A stretch of DNA of 64,000 nucleotides from an uncultured Sutterella sp. (GCA_949287305.1 CASEFX010000026.1:1-64000), one strand, 5' to 3'; counted from the stretch's first letter, positions 51,812 to 61,058 are shown. The notes: generated from the letters alone by a model not told the origin. Translations and numbers: made by a program.

Positions 51812-52582
51812 ATGCCCAACCGTCCTCTCCTTCTCATCGTCGAAGACGACGCGGAAATCGCCGAGCTTCTCGAAGAAAACCTTCGGGCCCACGGCTTTGA
51901 CACCGTCGGCGCCGCAAACGGCGTGGAACTCTTCTCGCAGCTTGAAACGAGAAAACCCGACCTGATTCTCCTCGACATCATGCTCCCGGGCGAGGACGGC
52001 CTTACGCTCTGCCGTCGGCTTCGCGCGGGCGACGGCGGTTTGCCCGAGACGCCCATCATCTTTTTGTCGGCCCTGGGCGACCTCACCGACCGCGTCGTGG
52101 GACTCGAACTCGGCGCGGACGACTATCTTCCGAAACCCTTCGAAATGCGGGAGCTTCTCGCCCGCATCCGCGCGGTGCTTCGCCGCTCCGAAATGCGAAG
52201 CCGCGCCGAGAAAGCTGACCCAACGGGTGCGGCTGATTATGCCAATACTCTTCCCTCCCGAACGATCCTTCGCTTCGGCCCCTGGCGCGTCGACATGGGC
52301 GCAAGGCACCTGATCGACGAGTCCGACGTGACCGTGTCGCTCTCCGCCCTGGAATTCAAACTTCTCGAAATGTTCCTCCGGAACCCGCAGCGCGTACTCA
52401 CGCGCGAGAGCATTCTTCTGAAACTCGAAAACCGCTCGGACGCCTACGACCGCAACATCGACGTGCAGATGAGCCGGCTTCGCGCCAAGCTTCGCGACAG
52501 CGGGCGCAGCCCCAAACTCATCCGCACGATGCGCGGAGACGGCTACATGCTTGCCGTCCCCGTCGAAAGGGAGGTCCCGTGA
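51812..52582 (+). CDS. OmpR-family response regulator
   Basis: The 256-residue regulator has a receiver domain with the acceptor Asp55 (LILLDIMLPGEDG), acidic residues 11-13 and the Lys of DDYLPKPFEM, then a winged-helix domain (LSALEFKLLEMFLRNPQRVL and YDRNIDVQMSRLRAKLRDSG, ending RTMRGDGYMLAVP). It precedes its kinase, whose GTG start overlaps the regulator's TGA by four bases. Divergent orientation to the exported cupin operon suggests a regulatory link. Confidence 0.9.
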   Translation: MPNRPLLLIVEDDAEIAELLEENLRAHGFDTVGAANGVELFSQLETRKPDLILLDIMLPGEDGLTLCRRLRAGDGGLPETPIIFLSALGDLTDRVVGLELGADDYLPKPFEMRELLARIRAVLRRSEMRSRAEKADPTGAADYANTLPSRTILRFGPWRVDMGARHLIDESDVTVSLSALEFKLLEMFLRNPQRVLTRESILLKLENRSDAYDRNIDVQMSRLRAKLRDSGRSPKLIRTMRGDGYMLAVPVEREVP

Positions 52583-53967
52583 ACCGTCTTCGAAAGCGCC
52601 TCGCTTCGCTTTTACCCGACTCGATTTTCGGACAGATCCTCTTCGTGCTCGTCGCAGGACTCGCGCTCCTCCAGATCGCGAACTTTCTCGTCGTCTGCGG
52701 CGTACAGAAGCTCTACGTAGATCAGATGGAGCGGGCCCGAATCGAGCACGTCGTCTCCTATCGGGCGCTCTTTGAGTCGATTCCCTCGGACCTGCGCGCG
52801 GAAACCCTCAATGCCGCGCACGGCAATCCCGCACTAGCCCCGTCGCTTGAGCGCGTGACGATCGTGCGCGAGCACCCCGACTGGGCTGCGCCCGGCCCCA
52901 TTCTCGCGGATTCTCTCGGGGCTCTCAAGGAAGCGTTGTCCGCCGGCGGCGAAACGCCCGAAGTGCTCGTGCGGGGCGACGAGACGGGCTCGATTCTCCC
53001 GCTTCACGCCCCGACCATGGAAGTAGCCGTCGCGCTCTCGGACGGCACGTGGCTCACGATCCTCTTTCCCGTCGAAGCGGACGACCGCATGATGGTCTGG
53101 TCGCAGCGACTTTTCGTCTTTTTGGAAGCGCTCGTCCTTCTCGTGCCGCTCGTCTATCTGCTGCGGCGCGTCACAAAGCCGATCGATCGGCTCTGCAGTG
53201 CGGCGGAAGCCTTCGGGGCCGCCCCTGAAGAGAGTCCCGCGCTTCCCGAAGAAGGTCCCCGAGAACTGCGAAGCGCCGCGAACGCCTTCAACCGCATGCG
53301 TGAACAAATCCGCGGACACTTGGACGAGCGAAACCGCATGATCGCGGCCCTCGCGCACGATCTGCGAACGCCGCTCACGAAGCTGCAGCTACGGCTCGCG
53401 CGCGTCGAGCCCGAAACGCTTCGTGATCAGCTCGCCGACACCGCCAAGGGCATGAACGAAATCCTGACGCAGGGCCTCGAATTCGCAAGAAGCCTGCGCA
53501 CCGAAGAGCCGATGACGAAGATCGACCTTCCCTCTTTCCTTCAGAGTCTCGCGGACGACTACGCGGACCTCGGGCACGCCGTGACGTTTGATAGCGATCC
53601 CGCACTGGAAGCTGAACCCCAAAAGGGCGTTTTGCCGGCAAGGCCCCTTTGTCTCAAACGCTGCATGGAAAACCTTCTCACGAACGCCTGCGCCTACGGA
53701 GGTTCGGCCGAGATGCGGCTGACCCTCGAGAAGAACGCACTCGTCGTGACGGTGTCGGACCGGGGGCCGGGGATTCCGGAAGCGTTGATGGAGAAGGTGT
53801 TCGAGCCCTACTTCCGGGTGGAGGGATCCCGCAACCGCGCTTCCGGCGGAACGGGCCTGGGACTCCCCATCGCCAAGAACATGGCGCAGCTGAACGGCGG
53901 CACGCTCACGCTCGCGAACCGTCCCGAGGGCGGGCTTACGGCGACGCTTCACCTGCGGCTCCCTTGA
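52579..53967 (+). CDS. EnvZ-type sensor histidine kinase
   Basis: GTG at 52579 gives 462 residues. Membrane segments at about 18-40 and 178-197 flank a periplasmic domain of about 137 residues; a HAMP domain and the H-box MIAALAHDLRTPLTKLQLRL (His260) follow, with an N-box in CMENLLTNACAYGG, G1 SDRGPGIPEAL and G2 GGTGLGLPIAKNMA. The HDLRTPLT H-box places it in the EnvZ/RstB group. Its signal is unknown. It converges with a small acidic secreted protein gene 21 bases downstream. Confidence 0.88.
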   Translation: MNRLRKRLASLLPDSIFGQILFVLVAGLALLQIANFLVVCGVQKLYVDQMERARIEHVVSYRALFESIPSDLRAETLNAAHGNPALAPSLERVTIVREHPDWAAPGPILADSLGALKEALSAGGETPEVLVRGDETGSILPLHAPTMEVAVALSDGTWLTILFPVEADDRMMVWSQRLFVFLEALVLLVPLVYLLRRVTKPIDRLCSAAEAFGAAPEESPALPEEGPRELRSAANAFNRMREQIRGHLDERNRMIAALAHDLRTPLTKLQLRLARVEPETLRDQLADTAKGMNEILTQGLEFARSLRTEEPMTKIDLPSFLQSLADDYADLGHAVTFDSDPALEAEPQKGVLPARPLCLKRCMENLLTNACAYGGSAEMRLTLEKNALVVTVSDRGPGIPEALMEKVFEPYFRVEGSRNRASGGTGLGLPIAKNMAQLNGGTLTLANRPEGGLTATLHLRLP

Positions 53968-53988
53968 GAGGGGATCGGTCGGGTTCGG

Positions 53989-54303
53989 TCACCCCCAGTC
54001 CTCTTCCGGATAGTCTTCGCGGACGTCTTCGATGTCTTCGGCATCGGGCGAGATGAACTCGACCATGCCGTTCTCTTCGTTGTCCTCACCGTCCTCGTTG
54101 TAGTAGCCGTTGAAGCTTTGATCCCGCACGGTTTCACTCTCGGGCGTGAGATAGTCGCTCATCACGCCCGCACGCTCGCGGCCGCCCTCGTAGTCGTCAT
54201 AGTCTTCGGACCCGTACGCAGAAGCGTTGACAGCGACGGCCAATAACACAACGGCAATAGAGGTTGTGAAAGTGCTGATGAAGAGACAATTCTTATTGGG
54301 CAT
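53989..54303 (-). CDS. Small acidic secreted protein, unrecognised
   Basis: Taking the ATG at 54303 gives 104 residues with a signal peptide (MPNKNCLFISTFTTSIAVVL, cleavage near VNASA). The mature ~72 residues are extremely rich in Asp, Glu and Tyr (YGSEDYDDYEGG, then EDGEDNEENGMVEF and DAEDIEDVREDYPEEDWG), with few hydrophobic residues, so they are probably disordered and may bind cations. I recognise no family. GC content is lower than in the neighbouring genes. No strong ribosome site is visible; in-frame starts further upstream are possible. Confidence 0.5.
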   Translation of the reverse strand: MPNKNCLFISTFTTSIAVVLLAVAVNASAYGSEDYDDYEGGRERAGVMSDYLTPESETVRDQSFNGYYNEDGEDNEENGMVEFISPDAEDIEDVREDYPEEDWG

Positions 54304-54634
54304 AACCGTGAGTTTTTTCGAGTTTATTCGTGAGATGGGAATCATCAAACATCCGTCGAGTTTTCTCGGCAGAATCTCGTTCACCAAAAAGAAAACTTAA
54401 TCATGGCGGAACGCCATTGTTACATGCCTATGGTGCCGGCTTGTCTGACAACGTCTTTTCAAGGCAACCTGAAGCGACAAGGATTTGAGAGCAACTTCTT
54501 CGAAAGAGTAGCAGGAGTGTTCTTCCAAAAACTGAAATTCTTTTCGATTTTTTTTCTCTCCAACGCAAAGTTCAAGCCTTTGAACTTGCGGCCTCGTTAA
54601 CCAAATGAGGCTCCAGTTCCTTCCTTCAACTTAC

Positions 54635-54670
54635 GCGTTATCTTGCACGTTATCCTGTGCGTTATCTTGT
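54635..54670 (+). repeat. Three tandem 12-bp repeats
   Basis: GCGTTATCTTGC, ACGTTATCCTGT and GCGTTATCTTGT follow one another without gaps. On the reverse strand they would encode a repeated Gln-Asp-Asn-Ala/Val, but no credible gene contains them. Possible binding-site array or replication slippage product. Confidence 0.6.
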
Positions 54671-54703
54671 GCACTTTTAGCGGATCCCGCACAATTCAGC
54701 CTC

Positions 54704-54734
54704 TTCGGGCGGCGGTCCTGACCGCCGCCCCGAA
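54704..54734. terminator. Strong GC-rich hairpin
   Basis: TTCGGGCGGCGGTC (54704-54717) pairs with GACCGCCGCCCCGAA (54720-54734) with one bulged base and a two-base loop. There is no T-run, so it could be a terminator that needs Rho or a structural element in the reductase leader. Confidence 0.4.
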
Positions 54735-55128
54735 TCACGCTCGAAACGACTCCCTTCGCTTCAGGGCAACCACCTCCCCGTACTTTCCCCACGTCCACTT
54801 TGCGGTTTTTCAAAAATGAAAACCGCACCTTTCCTTCCATTGCAAGGATTCGCACTCCCAAACCTCCGTCAACACCTCCTCACTCTTTGCAAAAACCGCA
54901 AACTTCTTTGCAAAACCCAAGATGCCGTAGAAATCGCCTCCTCTGAGAATGCAAAAAGCCGAAGCCATTTCCACGCCCGATTCCTTCGGGCCCAAGGCAA
55001 CGGTTCCGACGATGCACGCGGCGTCGAACGCACCCGAGAACCGATCGGGCGTTCGAGACCGCGCGCCTCGCACCCCTTTGCGGAAGGCACACCCCAACAA
55101 AGCCTTCCGAACCCCAAGGAGACCCCTT

Positions 55129-57810
55129 ATGCAACTATCTCGCCGAAGCTTTCTCGAAGCGACGGCCGTGGCGGGCCTTGCCGCCACGGTGAACCGCCTC
55201 GTGCCCGAAGGTCTCGTTTCCTCGGCCCGCGCCGCCGAGGCGGCCAAAGCCGCGCCCGCCGCAGCCGCCGCGGGTGAAACGAAAATCGTCAAGACCTGCT
55301 GCCGCGCCTGCATTCACAACTGCGGCGTGCTCGCCCACGTGCGCAACGGCCGCGTGGTGAAGCTCGAAGGCAACCCCGAATACCCGATGAGCAAGGGCAC
55401 GCTCTGCCCGAAGGGACTCGCAGGCATTTCCGCCCTCTATCATCCGAACCGCAACAAGTATCCCCTCCTGCGCGTGGGCAAGCGCGGCGAAAACAAGTGG
55501 CGCCGCATCAGCTGGCAGGAAGCGATCGACCGTATCGCCCGCAAGATGGAGGAAGTCCGCCATCAGTACGGCGCCGAATCCGTCCTCATCACGACGGGCG
55601 GCGGCGGCAATCCGGCCTTCCGCGGGATTCCGCGCGTTGCGAACGCCTTCGGAACCCCGAACTTCTACGAACCGGGCTGCGCGCAGTGCTATCTTCCGCG
55701 CACGCTCGCCTTCGACATGATGTACGGCGGCCCGGACACGTCGATCGCCGACGAAAAGAGCCGCGAAATCTACAACCCGAACACGGTCATGAAGTCGATC
55801 GTGCTCTGGGGTACGGACCCCTCCTACAGCAACCCCGCGGGCGGCGGCCAGGCGCTCGTGACCCTGCGCGCAAAGGGCGTGAAGTCGGTCGTGATCGACC
55901 CGCGCTTCATTCCGGAAGCGGCCCGCGCCGACGTGTGGCTGCCGATCCGTCCGGGCACTGACGTGGCGCTCATGCTCGGTTGGATGCGCTACATCATTGC
56001 GAACAAACTCTGGGACAACGAGTTCGTCATGCGCTGGACGAACCTTCCCTACCTCGTTGACGTCGAAACGAAGATGCTCGTGCACGCCAACGACCTCGAC
56101 GCGAAGGGCGACGCCAAGACCTACGTCGTGTGGGATGCGAAGACGAAGTCTCCGAAACCCATCGCCTATCCCTGGGACGACAAGCTCGAGCCGGTGCTCG
56201 ACGGCGCGTTCGAATGGCAGGGCAAGAAGTACGTGACGGGCTTCCGCGCGCTCAAGGAACGGGTCGAACCCTGGACCCTCGAAGCGACGGCGAAAGAATG
56301 CTGGCTCGATCCGAAGAAGATCGAAGAGGCGATCCACATCTACTGCGACGGTCCCTCGGGCATCTCCCTCGGCGTCGCGACCGACCAGACGCCGAACTCC
56401 GTACAGGCCGCCATGGGCGCGGTGATCCTCAACGCCCTCCTCGGGAACGTCGAACGTCCGGGTTCGCTCATGCAGCGCAATCCCTCGAGCAACGTCGTTC
56501 CGGCCGGCTCGCTCGCCACCCGCTGCTCCTACCTCCTTCCGGAAGGTCAGCTCACGAAGCGTCTCGGCAGCAATGAACACAAGGGCCTCATCCAGTGGGA
56601 CGCCGCGCAGCCGAGCGCCGTGCTCGACGCGATGCTCACGGGCAAGCCCTATCCGATCAAGGTCTGGCTCGAACGTTCCGGCAACAAGTTCTGCGTAAAC
56701 GGCAACGCCGGCTCCTGGGTGAAGGCGATGGAAAACGTGGACCTCATCGTCCACATGTACATGTATCCGACGTCCTTCTCGATGTACGCGGACATTCTCC
56801 TGCCCGCGACCGAGTGGCTCGAAACGAACATGCTCATCGAGTCCCTCAACATGGTGTTCGCCCGCCAGGCGGTCGCCCACGTGTGGGAAACCGAAGACGA
56901 AACGCTCTTCTGGTCGAAGCTCATCAAGAAATGCGCCTCGCTCGGCAACGAAAACGCCCAGCGCGCCTGCGACCCCGAGTTCATGAAGGACGACCTCGCC
57001 TACTGGGATTCGATGGAAGAGCTCCTTGACGGCCGTCTGAAGCGCATCAACATGACCTGGAAGCAGCTTCTTGCGAACAATCCGGTCACGTACATGCCCT
57101 ACGACAAGTGGAACACCTACTACGTCTACAAGGAAAAGGATCCGAAGACGGGGCTTCCGAAGGGCTTCCGCACGCCTTCGAAGAAGCTCGAACTCTACGG
57201 CGACGTGTGGATCACGCTCAGCCGCACCGGGAAGCCCTATGCGCTGCAGCCGCTTCCGCCCGCCTCGAAGGATTACGATCCTCTGCCGTACTACTTGGAA
57301 CCCCACGAAAATCCGACGAACGAGATCGGCCGCGAATTCCCGCTCATCCTCACGAACGGCCGCATTCCGGTCTATCACCACGGCACGCTTCGCAACGTGC
57401 CGTACCTGCGCGAAATCTATCCGGTGCCCGAACTCTGGGTGAATCCGGTCGACGCGAAGAAGTACGGCCTCAAGACGGGCGACTGGGCCTGGATCGAGTC
57501 GCTTCGCGGCAAGACCCGCGGCAAGGTCCTCGTCACCGAAGGCGTGAGCCCGGGCGTTCTCTACATGGAACGCTTCTGGTTCCCGGAAACGCTGACGACG
57601 CCGACGCGCGGCTGGATGGAAGCCAACGTCAACGTGTTGACGAAGAACGACCCGCCCTTCAACGACGTGGTCGGCACCTACACGCTGCGCGGCATCCAGG
57701 TCCGCATCTCGAAGGCGCCGGGCGCCCCCGAAGGGATCTGGCAGAAGCCCGAGGACTTCAAGCCGTGGCTCCCGCAGCCCACGGACACGACGCCGAATCC
57801 GAAGCTCTGA
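55129..57810 (+). CDS. Tat-exported molybdopterin oxidoreductase, catalytic subunit (DMSO reductase family)
   Basis: The start at 55129 has an AAGGAGA ribosome site and a twin-arginine signal (MQLSRRSFLEATAVAG). The 893-residue subunit binds [4Fe-4S] through Cys58, Cys61, Cys65 and Cys93 (CRACIHNC then TLCPKG), followed by bis-MGD domains. The candidate molybdenum-ligand region is EPGCAQCYLPR (Cys184 or Cys187), pointing to the PsrA/PhsA/arsenate-reductase-like branch with Cys ligation rather than the Ser of DMSO reductase. The next two genes encode Fe-S and membrane subunits, so it forms an ABC-type respiratory reductase facing the periplasm. Substrate (sulfur compound, arsenate, S- or N-oxide) is not determinable. 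Confidence 0.88.
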   Translation: MQLSRRSFLEATAVAGLAATVNRLVPEGLVSSARAAEAAKAAPAAAAAGETKIVKTCCRACIHNCGVLAHVRNGRVVKLEGNPEYPMSKGTLCPKGLAGISALYHPNRNKYPLLRVGKRGENKWRRISWQEAIDRIARKMEEVRHQYGAESVLITTGGGGNPAFRGIPRVANAFGTPNFYEPGCAQCYLPRTLAFDMMYGGPDTSIADEKSREIYNPNTVMKSIVLWGTDPSYSNPAGGGQALVTLRAKGVKSVVIDPRFIPEAARADVWLPIRPGTDVALMLGWMRYIIANKLWDNEFVMRWTNLPYLVDVETKMLVHANDLDAKGDAKTYVVWDAKTKSPKPIAYPWDDKLEPVLDGAFEWQGKKYVTGFRALKERVEPWTLEATAKECWLDPKKIEEAIHIYCDGPSGISLGVATDQTPNSVQAAMGAVILNALLGNVERPGSLMQRNPSSNVVPAGSLATRCSYLLPEGQLTKRLGSNEHKGLIQWDAAQPSAVLDAMLTGKPYPIKVWLERSGNKFCVNGNAGSWVKAMENVDLIVHMYMYPTSFSMYADILLPATEWLETNMLIESLNMVFARQAVAHVWETEDETLFWSKLIKKCASLGNENAQRACDPEFMKDDLAYWDSMEELLDGRLKRINMTWKQLLANNPVTYMPYDKWNTYYVYKEKDPKTGLPKGFRTPSKKLELYGDVWITLSRTGKPYALQPLPPASKDYDPLPYYLEPHENPTNEIGREFPLILTNGRIPVYHHGTLRNVPYLREIYPVPELWVNPVDAKKYGLKTGDWAWIESLRGKTRGKVLVTEGVSPGVLYMERFWFPETLTTPTRGWMEANVNVLTKNDPPFNDVVGTYTLRGIQVRISKAPGAPEGIWQKPEDFKPWLPQPTDTTPNPKL

Positions 57811-57906
57811 TGCTTTGATTCGACCCGAACCGTCTCGTTCGAAGCCGCGTGACGCACGGACGCGAGCCGTCCGTACCGACGCGGCCTCCCAAAAGGAATT
57901 TTCGTT

Positions 57907-58503
57907 ATGACGCAAAAAACTTTGGTTATCGACCTCGACCGCTGCACGGGGTGCATGGCCTGTGAAGTCGCCTGCAAGCAGGAAAACGGCGTGCCGCTCG
58001 GGGTGTACCTCAACAAGGTCCACACGATCGGCCCGACGGGTGTCTTCCCCGACATCAAGCAGTACTTCCTTCCGCACGTCTGCCAGAACTGCAAGGACGC
58101 GCCCTGCGTGAAGGTGTGCCCGACGAAGGCCACCTACCGCACGGAAGACGGCCAGGTGCTCGTCGACAAGGAAAAGTGCATCGGCTGCCGCGCCTGCATG
58201 ACGGCCTGCCCCTACGGCGCGCGCTCCTTCAATCCGGAAACGAACGTCGTCGAAAAGTGCACGCTTTGCAACCACCTGCAGGCGGCGGGCGAACAGCCCG
58301 CCTGCGTGAAGGCCTGCTGTGCGCACGCCCGCTTCTTCGGCGACATCGACGATCCGGAAAGCGACGTCTCGAAGGCCATCAAGGCGGCCGGTCCCGAAAA
58401 CGTGCATGCGATGCGCGACGTCGGCAACAAGCCTACGGTCCGCTACATCCTGCACAAGAAGTACGGCGACTGGACGGAAGACCAGCCGAAGATGCTCCCG
58501 TAA
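57907..58503 (+). CDS. Four-cluster ferredoxin subunit of the molybdopterin reductase (DmsB/PsrB-like)
   Basis: The 198-residue electron-transfer subunit carries four cysteine sets: CTGCMACEVAC, CQNCKDAPCVKVCP, CIGCRACMTACPYGAR and CTLCNHL with a later PACVKACC. This is the DmsB/PsrB/PhsB layout of four [4Fe-4S] clusters. It lacks a signal peptide, so it is expected to be exported with the Tat-signal-bearing catalytic subunit. GGAATT precedes the ATG. It passes electrons from the membrane anchor to the molybdenum subunit. Confidence 0.9.
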   Translation: MTQKTLVIDLDRCTGCMACEVACKQENGVPLGVYLNKVHTIGPTGVFPDIKQYFLPHVCQNCKDAPCVKVCPTKATYRTEDGQVLVDKEKCIGCRACMTACPYGARSFNPETNVVEKCTLCNHLQAAGEQPACVKACCAHARFFGDIDDPESDVSKAIKAAGPENVHAMRDVGNKPTVRYILHKKYGDWTEDQPKMLP

Positions 58504-58534
58504 GAGCTTTCGGCGAAGTAAAGAGGAGTGAGCG

Positions 58535-59392
58535 ATGGCGACCTTTCTGCCGAGCCTCTATGCGTTCTTCGCCGCGGCGGCGGCCGGGTGCCTTCTTGCG
58601 ACGGCCTTCGGTGAAGTCCGCCGCGTCCGAACGGACCGTCTTGCGGCGGTGACGCTTGCGGGCCTCGTCGCGACGCTCGCGGCCGCGGCCGCGGTCGTGG
58701 GGCAGTTCGGTCGTCCCTCCCTCCTCTTTTCCGTCTTCTCAAACCCCGGGACGGCGATCTTTCGCGAGCTCGCCTCGCTCCTTCTCGCGCTCCTGGCGGG
58801 CGCCGCCTATCTGACGGCGCTCCTCACCGGCGCGACCCGCAGAACGGGGCGAAAGCTCTCGCTTTTCGCGGCCGCCTCGGGGCTTCTTCTTGCGCTGGCG
58901 GTGGGTTCCGCCGCGGTGCAGCCCTGGCGTCCCGTCTGGAACACCTGGACCCTCGTCCTTCCGACGGCGGGTTTTGCGTGGCTCGCGGGCGTGATGTTCG
59001 CCAAAGGCCTCGGCGCCACCGGACACAAAAATGTCGGACCGGCCCTCCGCCTTCTGAAGAAAGCCGAAGAGAAGACGATCGAAACCGTTTCCGAACCGCT
59101 TTGGGAGAGCCCGAAACTGGCCGCCTCGGCGCCCCTCGTCGGGCTTGCCGTCTACTTCGCGATCGCATCGACCGACGCCTCCGCCCGCACGGCGCTCGCT
59201 TCGCTTCTTACGGGTTCGAACGCCCCGCTCTTTTGGGCGGGCGTGATCGTTCCGAGCGTTCTCGCGTCCTTCCTCGCAGCAGTCTTCGCCTCCGACGCGC
59301 TGAAGCGAAATCCCGTTTCCGGCACCGTATTGGCGATCCTCGCCGCCTTCTCCGCGGGCGCGTGGCAACATCTCGTGTTGGGATTGGCCTGA
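58535..59392 (+). CDS. DmsC-like membrane anchor subunit
   Basis: The 285-residue protein starts after an AGAGGAG ribosome site and has about eight membrane helices, in the DmsC pattern. The first helix region is FFAAAAAGCLLATAFGEVRR, helix 3 begins after SNPGTAIFRELASLLL, and the hydrophobic pairs end near VLASFLAAVFASDALKRNP. DmsC-type subunits anchor the AB pair to the inner membrane and oxidise menaquinol. Together with the two preceding genes it completes a self-sufficient quinol-linked reductase. A terminator follows. Confidence 0.82.
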   Translation: MATFLPSLYAFFAAAAAGCLLATAFGEVRRVRTDRLAAVTLAGLVATLAAAAAVVGQFGRPSLLFSVFSNPGTAIFRELASLLLALLAGAAYLTALLTGATRRTGRKLSLFAAASGLLLALAVGSAAVQPWRPVWNTWTLVLPTAGFAWLAGVMFAKGLGATGHKNVGPALRLLKKAEEKTIETVSEPLWESPKLAASAPLVGLAVYFAIASTDASARTALASLLTGSNAPLFWAGVIVPSVLASFLAAVFASDALKRNPVSGTVLAILAAFSAGAWQHLVLGLA

Positions 59393-59463
59393 TGAAGGAA
59401 ACGCTTCGCACAACCTGCAAACCCTTGCCGCCCTGAAGAGCGGCCTACGTCCCTGCGGACGAA

Positions 59464-59512
59464 TCCTCCCGAAGGACTTTCCGTGCGATGATCCTTCGGG
59501 AGGACTCTTTCC
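59464..59512 (+). terminator. Terminator after the ABC reductase genes
   Basis: TCCTCCCGAAGGA (59464-59476) pairs perfectly over 13 bp with TCCTTCGGGAGGA (59492-59504), followed by CTCTTTCCC. It splits the cluster into a catalytic unit and a downstream chaperone/electron-transfer unit. Confidence 0.7.
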
Positions 59513-59572
59513 CGAGTCCCGAACGAACACTCATCCAAAAAGAAGAACCGACCCCACAAAAAGGAATCCATT

Positions 59573-60271
59573 ATGCAGAAGACCCCCGAACTCGCGCGTC
59601 TCTTGGAAGGCCGCGGCAATCTCTACCGCTTCCTCTCGCGCTTCTACCTCGTGGAAGTCGACGAAGCCTTCTGGACGGCGCTTCGCGGCATGACCTTCCC
59701 CGAAACGGCGGACGAACCCCGCATGGCCGAAGGCTGGCAGCGGCTTGCGAAGGCGGTCGCCTCCGACCTCGGTCCCGACCCCATCGAAACGCTCGCCGTC
59801 GACTACGCGCGCATCTTCCTCTCCGCGGGCGTGAGCGAGGGCGCCGCGTACCCGATCGAATCGGTCTACACGAGCCCCGAACACCTCGTCATGCAGGACG
59901 CCTGGGAGGCGGTCTGCCGCACCTACCGCGAAGCGGGCTTTGAAAAGGACGCGAAGGTGGACGTGCACGAAGACCAGCTCGGGCTTGAGCTTCTCTTCCT
60001 CGCGCACCTGAACGACCGTCTTCTCGCGTCGATCTCGGCCGAAGGGGACGATCCCGAACGCGACGCCGCGTTCTTCGCCACCCTTCGCGCGTCGAAGACC
60101 TTCCTTGCGGAGCATCCCCTTCGCTGGGTCGCGGACTTCTGCCGCGACGTGAGAAAGTGCCCGGCGACCGACTTCTATCCGGCCGTGTCGCTTCTCACGG
60201 AAGGCTTCCTCGCGATGGACGCCGCGCTTCTCGACGACCTCCTCGCCGAAGCCGAAGGAAAGGCCGCCTGA
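59573..60271 (+). CDS. TorD/DmsD-family redox enzyme maturation chaperone
   Basis: The 232-residue all-helical protein starts NLYRFLSRFYLVEVDEAFWT near its N-terminus and carries the TorD motifs AYPIESVYTSPEHLVMQDAW and VHEDQLGLELLFLAHLND. Such chaperones bind the Tat signal of a specific molybdoenzyme and delay export until the cofactor is inserted. Its client is almost certainly the catalytic subunit encoded upstream. Ribosome site AAAAAGGAATCC. A terminator separates it from the ABC genes. Confidence 0.87.
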   Translation: MQKTPELARLLEGRGNLYRFLSRFYLVEVDEAFWTALRGMTFPETADEPRMAEGWQRLAKAVASDLGPDPIETLAVDYARIFLSAGVSEGAAYPIESVYTSPEHLVMQDAWEAVCRTYREAGFEKDAKVDVHEDQLGLELLFLAHLNDRLLASISAEGDDPERDAAFFATLRASKTFLAEHPLRWVADFCRDVRKCPATDFYPAVSLLTEGFLAMDAALLDDLLAEAEGKAA

Positions 60272-60356
60272 AAACCGGGGCCTGCCGGAGGGTCGGATCC
60301 CCTGTCCCAAAGTGCGGGGATCCCTCTCTCGTTTGCAATGCATGGAGGGAGGCTGA

Positions 60357-61058
60357 TTGACGAACACGAAACAACGGACGGACGCCCCTGCGGACGGTCC
60401 GTCCCAAACCCCAAAACCGTCGGACGCATCGATTGACGTCGGCCGCCGCAAGGTCCTTCAGGGGACGGCCGCGGTGACGGGCGTCGCCGCCCTTTTTGCG
60501 CTCGGCGCCGCCACGTCGACGGACGACGCGGAAGACCTCGAGTTTTCGAAACCCGCGGTTCGTCCGCCGGGAAGCGTGGCCGAACCCGAGTTTCTCGCGC
60601 GGTGCCTTCGCTGCGACCGCTGCCGAAGCGTCTGTCACACTTCGGTGATCGGCATGACCGACTGGTCGGACGGACTCGTTCGGATGAGAACGCCCGTCCT
60701 CGACTTCCGGCTCGGGCACTGCGACTTCTGCGGGCTTTGCGCCGAAGTGTGCCCGACGGGCGCGATTCTTCCCTTCTCCAAGGAAACGACCAAGGTGGGG
60801 CTTGCGGTCCTGACAGAGCGCTGCATTGCGCTGCGCACGGCCGCCTGCCGCGTCTGCGAGGAGAAGTGTCCCTACGATGCCGTGACGCTCGACGAACACA
60901 AGGTTCCCGTGATCGATCCCGAAATCTGCAACGGCTGCGGACTCTGTGAAAACGTCTGTCCTGCGAACGTCTTTCAGTCCTATCGGACGGGCGTTGAGCG
61001 CGGGATCGTGGTGCGGCCCTTCGCCGCACTCGAGGCTACTGAAGGAGGTGCGGCATGA
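60357..61058 (+). CDS. NapG-like Tat-exported polyferredoxin
   Basis: The start is a TTG at 60357, supported by a very strong GGAGGGAGG ribosome site. The 233-residue protein has a twin-arginine signal (VGRRKVLQGTAAVTG, Arg30-Arg31) and four cysteine sets: CLRCDRCRSVC (83-93), CDFCGLCAEVCP (122-132), CRVCEEKCP (164-171) and CNGCGLCENVCP (191-201). This is the NapG/MauM layout: a periplasmic ferredoxin that receives electrons from a NapH-type membrane protein. Its TGA overlaps the ATG of the NapH-GltD fusion gene by four bases, so the two are made together. It may deliver electrons to the molybdoenzyme or other periplasmic reductases. Confidence 0.88.
   Translation: MTNTKQRTDAPADGPSQTPKPSDASIDVGRRKVLQGTAAVTGVAALFALGAATSTDDAEDLEFSKPAVRPPGSVAEPEFLARCLRCDRCRSVCHTSVIGMTDWSDGLVRMRTPVLDFRLGHCDFCGLCAEVCPTGAILPFSKETTKVGLAVLTERCIALRTAACRVCEEKCPYDAVTLDEHKVPVIDPEICNGCGLCENVCPANVFQSYRTGVERGIVVRPFAALEATEGGAA

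Larger units (their letters stand above)
54304..55128. other. Gene-free 825-base region upstream of the molybdenum reductase operon
   Basis: No convincing gene lies here. It holds the 12-bp tandem repeats at 54635-54670 and a strong hairpin at 54704-54734. The part just upstream of 55129 is more GC-rich and should contain the operon promoter and leader. I see no clear FNR box (TTGAT-N4-ATCAA). A frame in phase with the reductase gene extends back to 54949, but the Tat signal and ribosome site fix the real start at 55129. Confidence 0.5.

Noticed and set aside
54631-54861. Reverse-strand frame ending in repeated Gln-Asp-Asn-Ala/Val
   Set aside because: The repeat follows from the 12-bp DNA repeat, and the frame runs through a strong hairpin with no ribosome site.
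55135-58455. Open frame of more than 1,100 codons opposite the molybdopterin reductase genes
   Set aside because: Shadow of high third-position GC; it spans two genes with clear Fe-S and cofactor motifs.
55129-59392. Naming the reductase dmsABC, phsABC, psrABC or arr
   Set aside because: Subunit layout is shared by several enzymes; the Cys-type active-site region disfavours DMSO reductase but does not settle the substrate.
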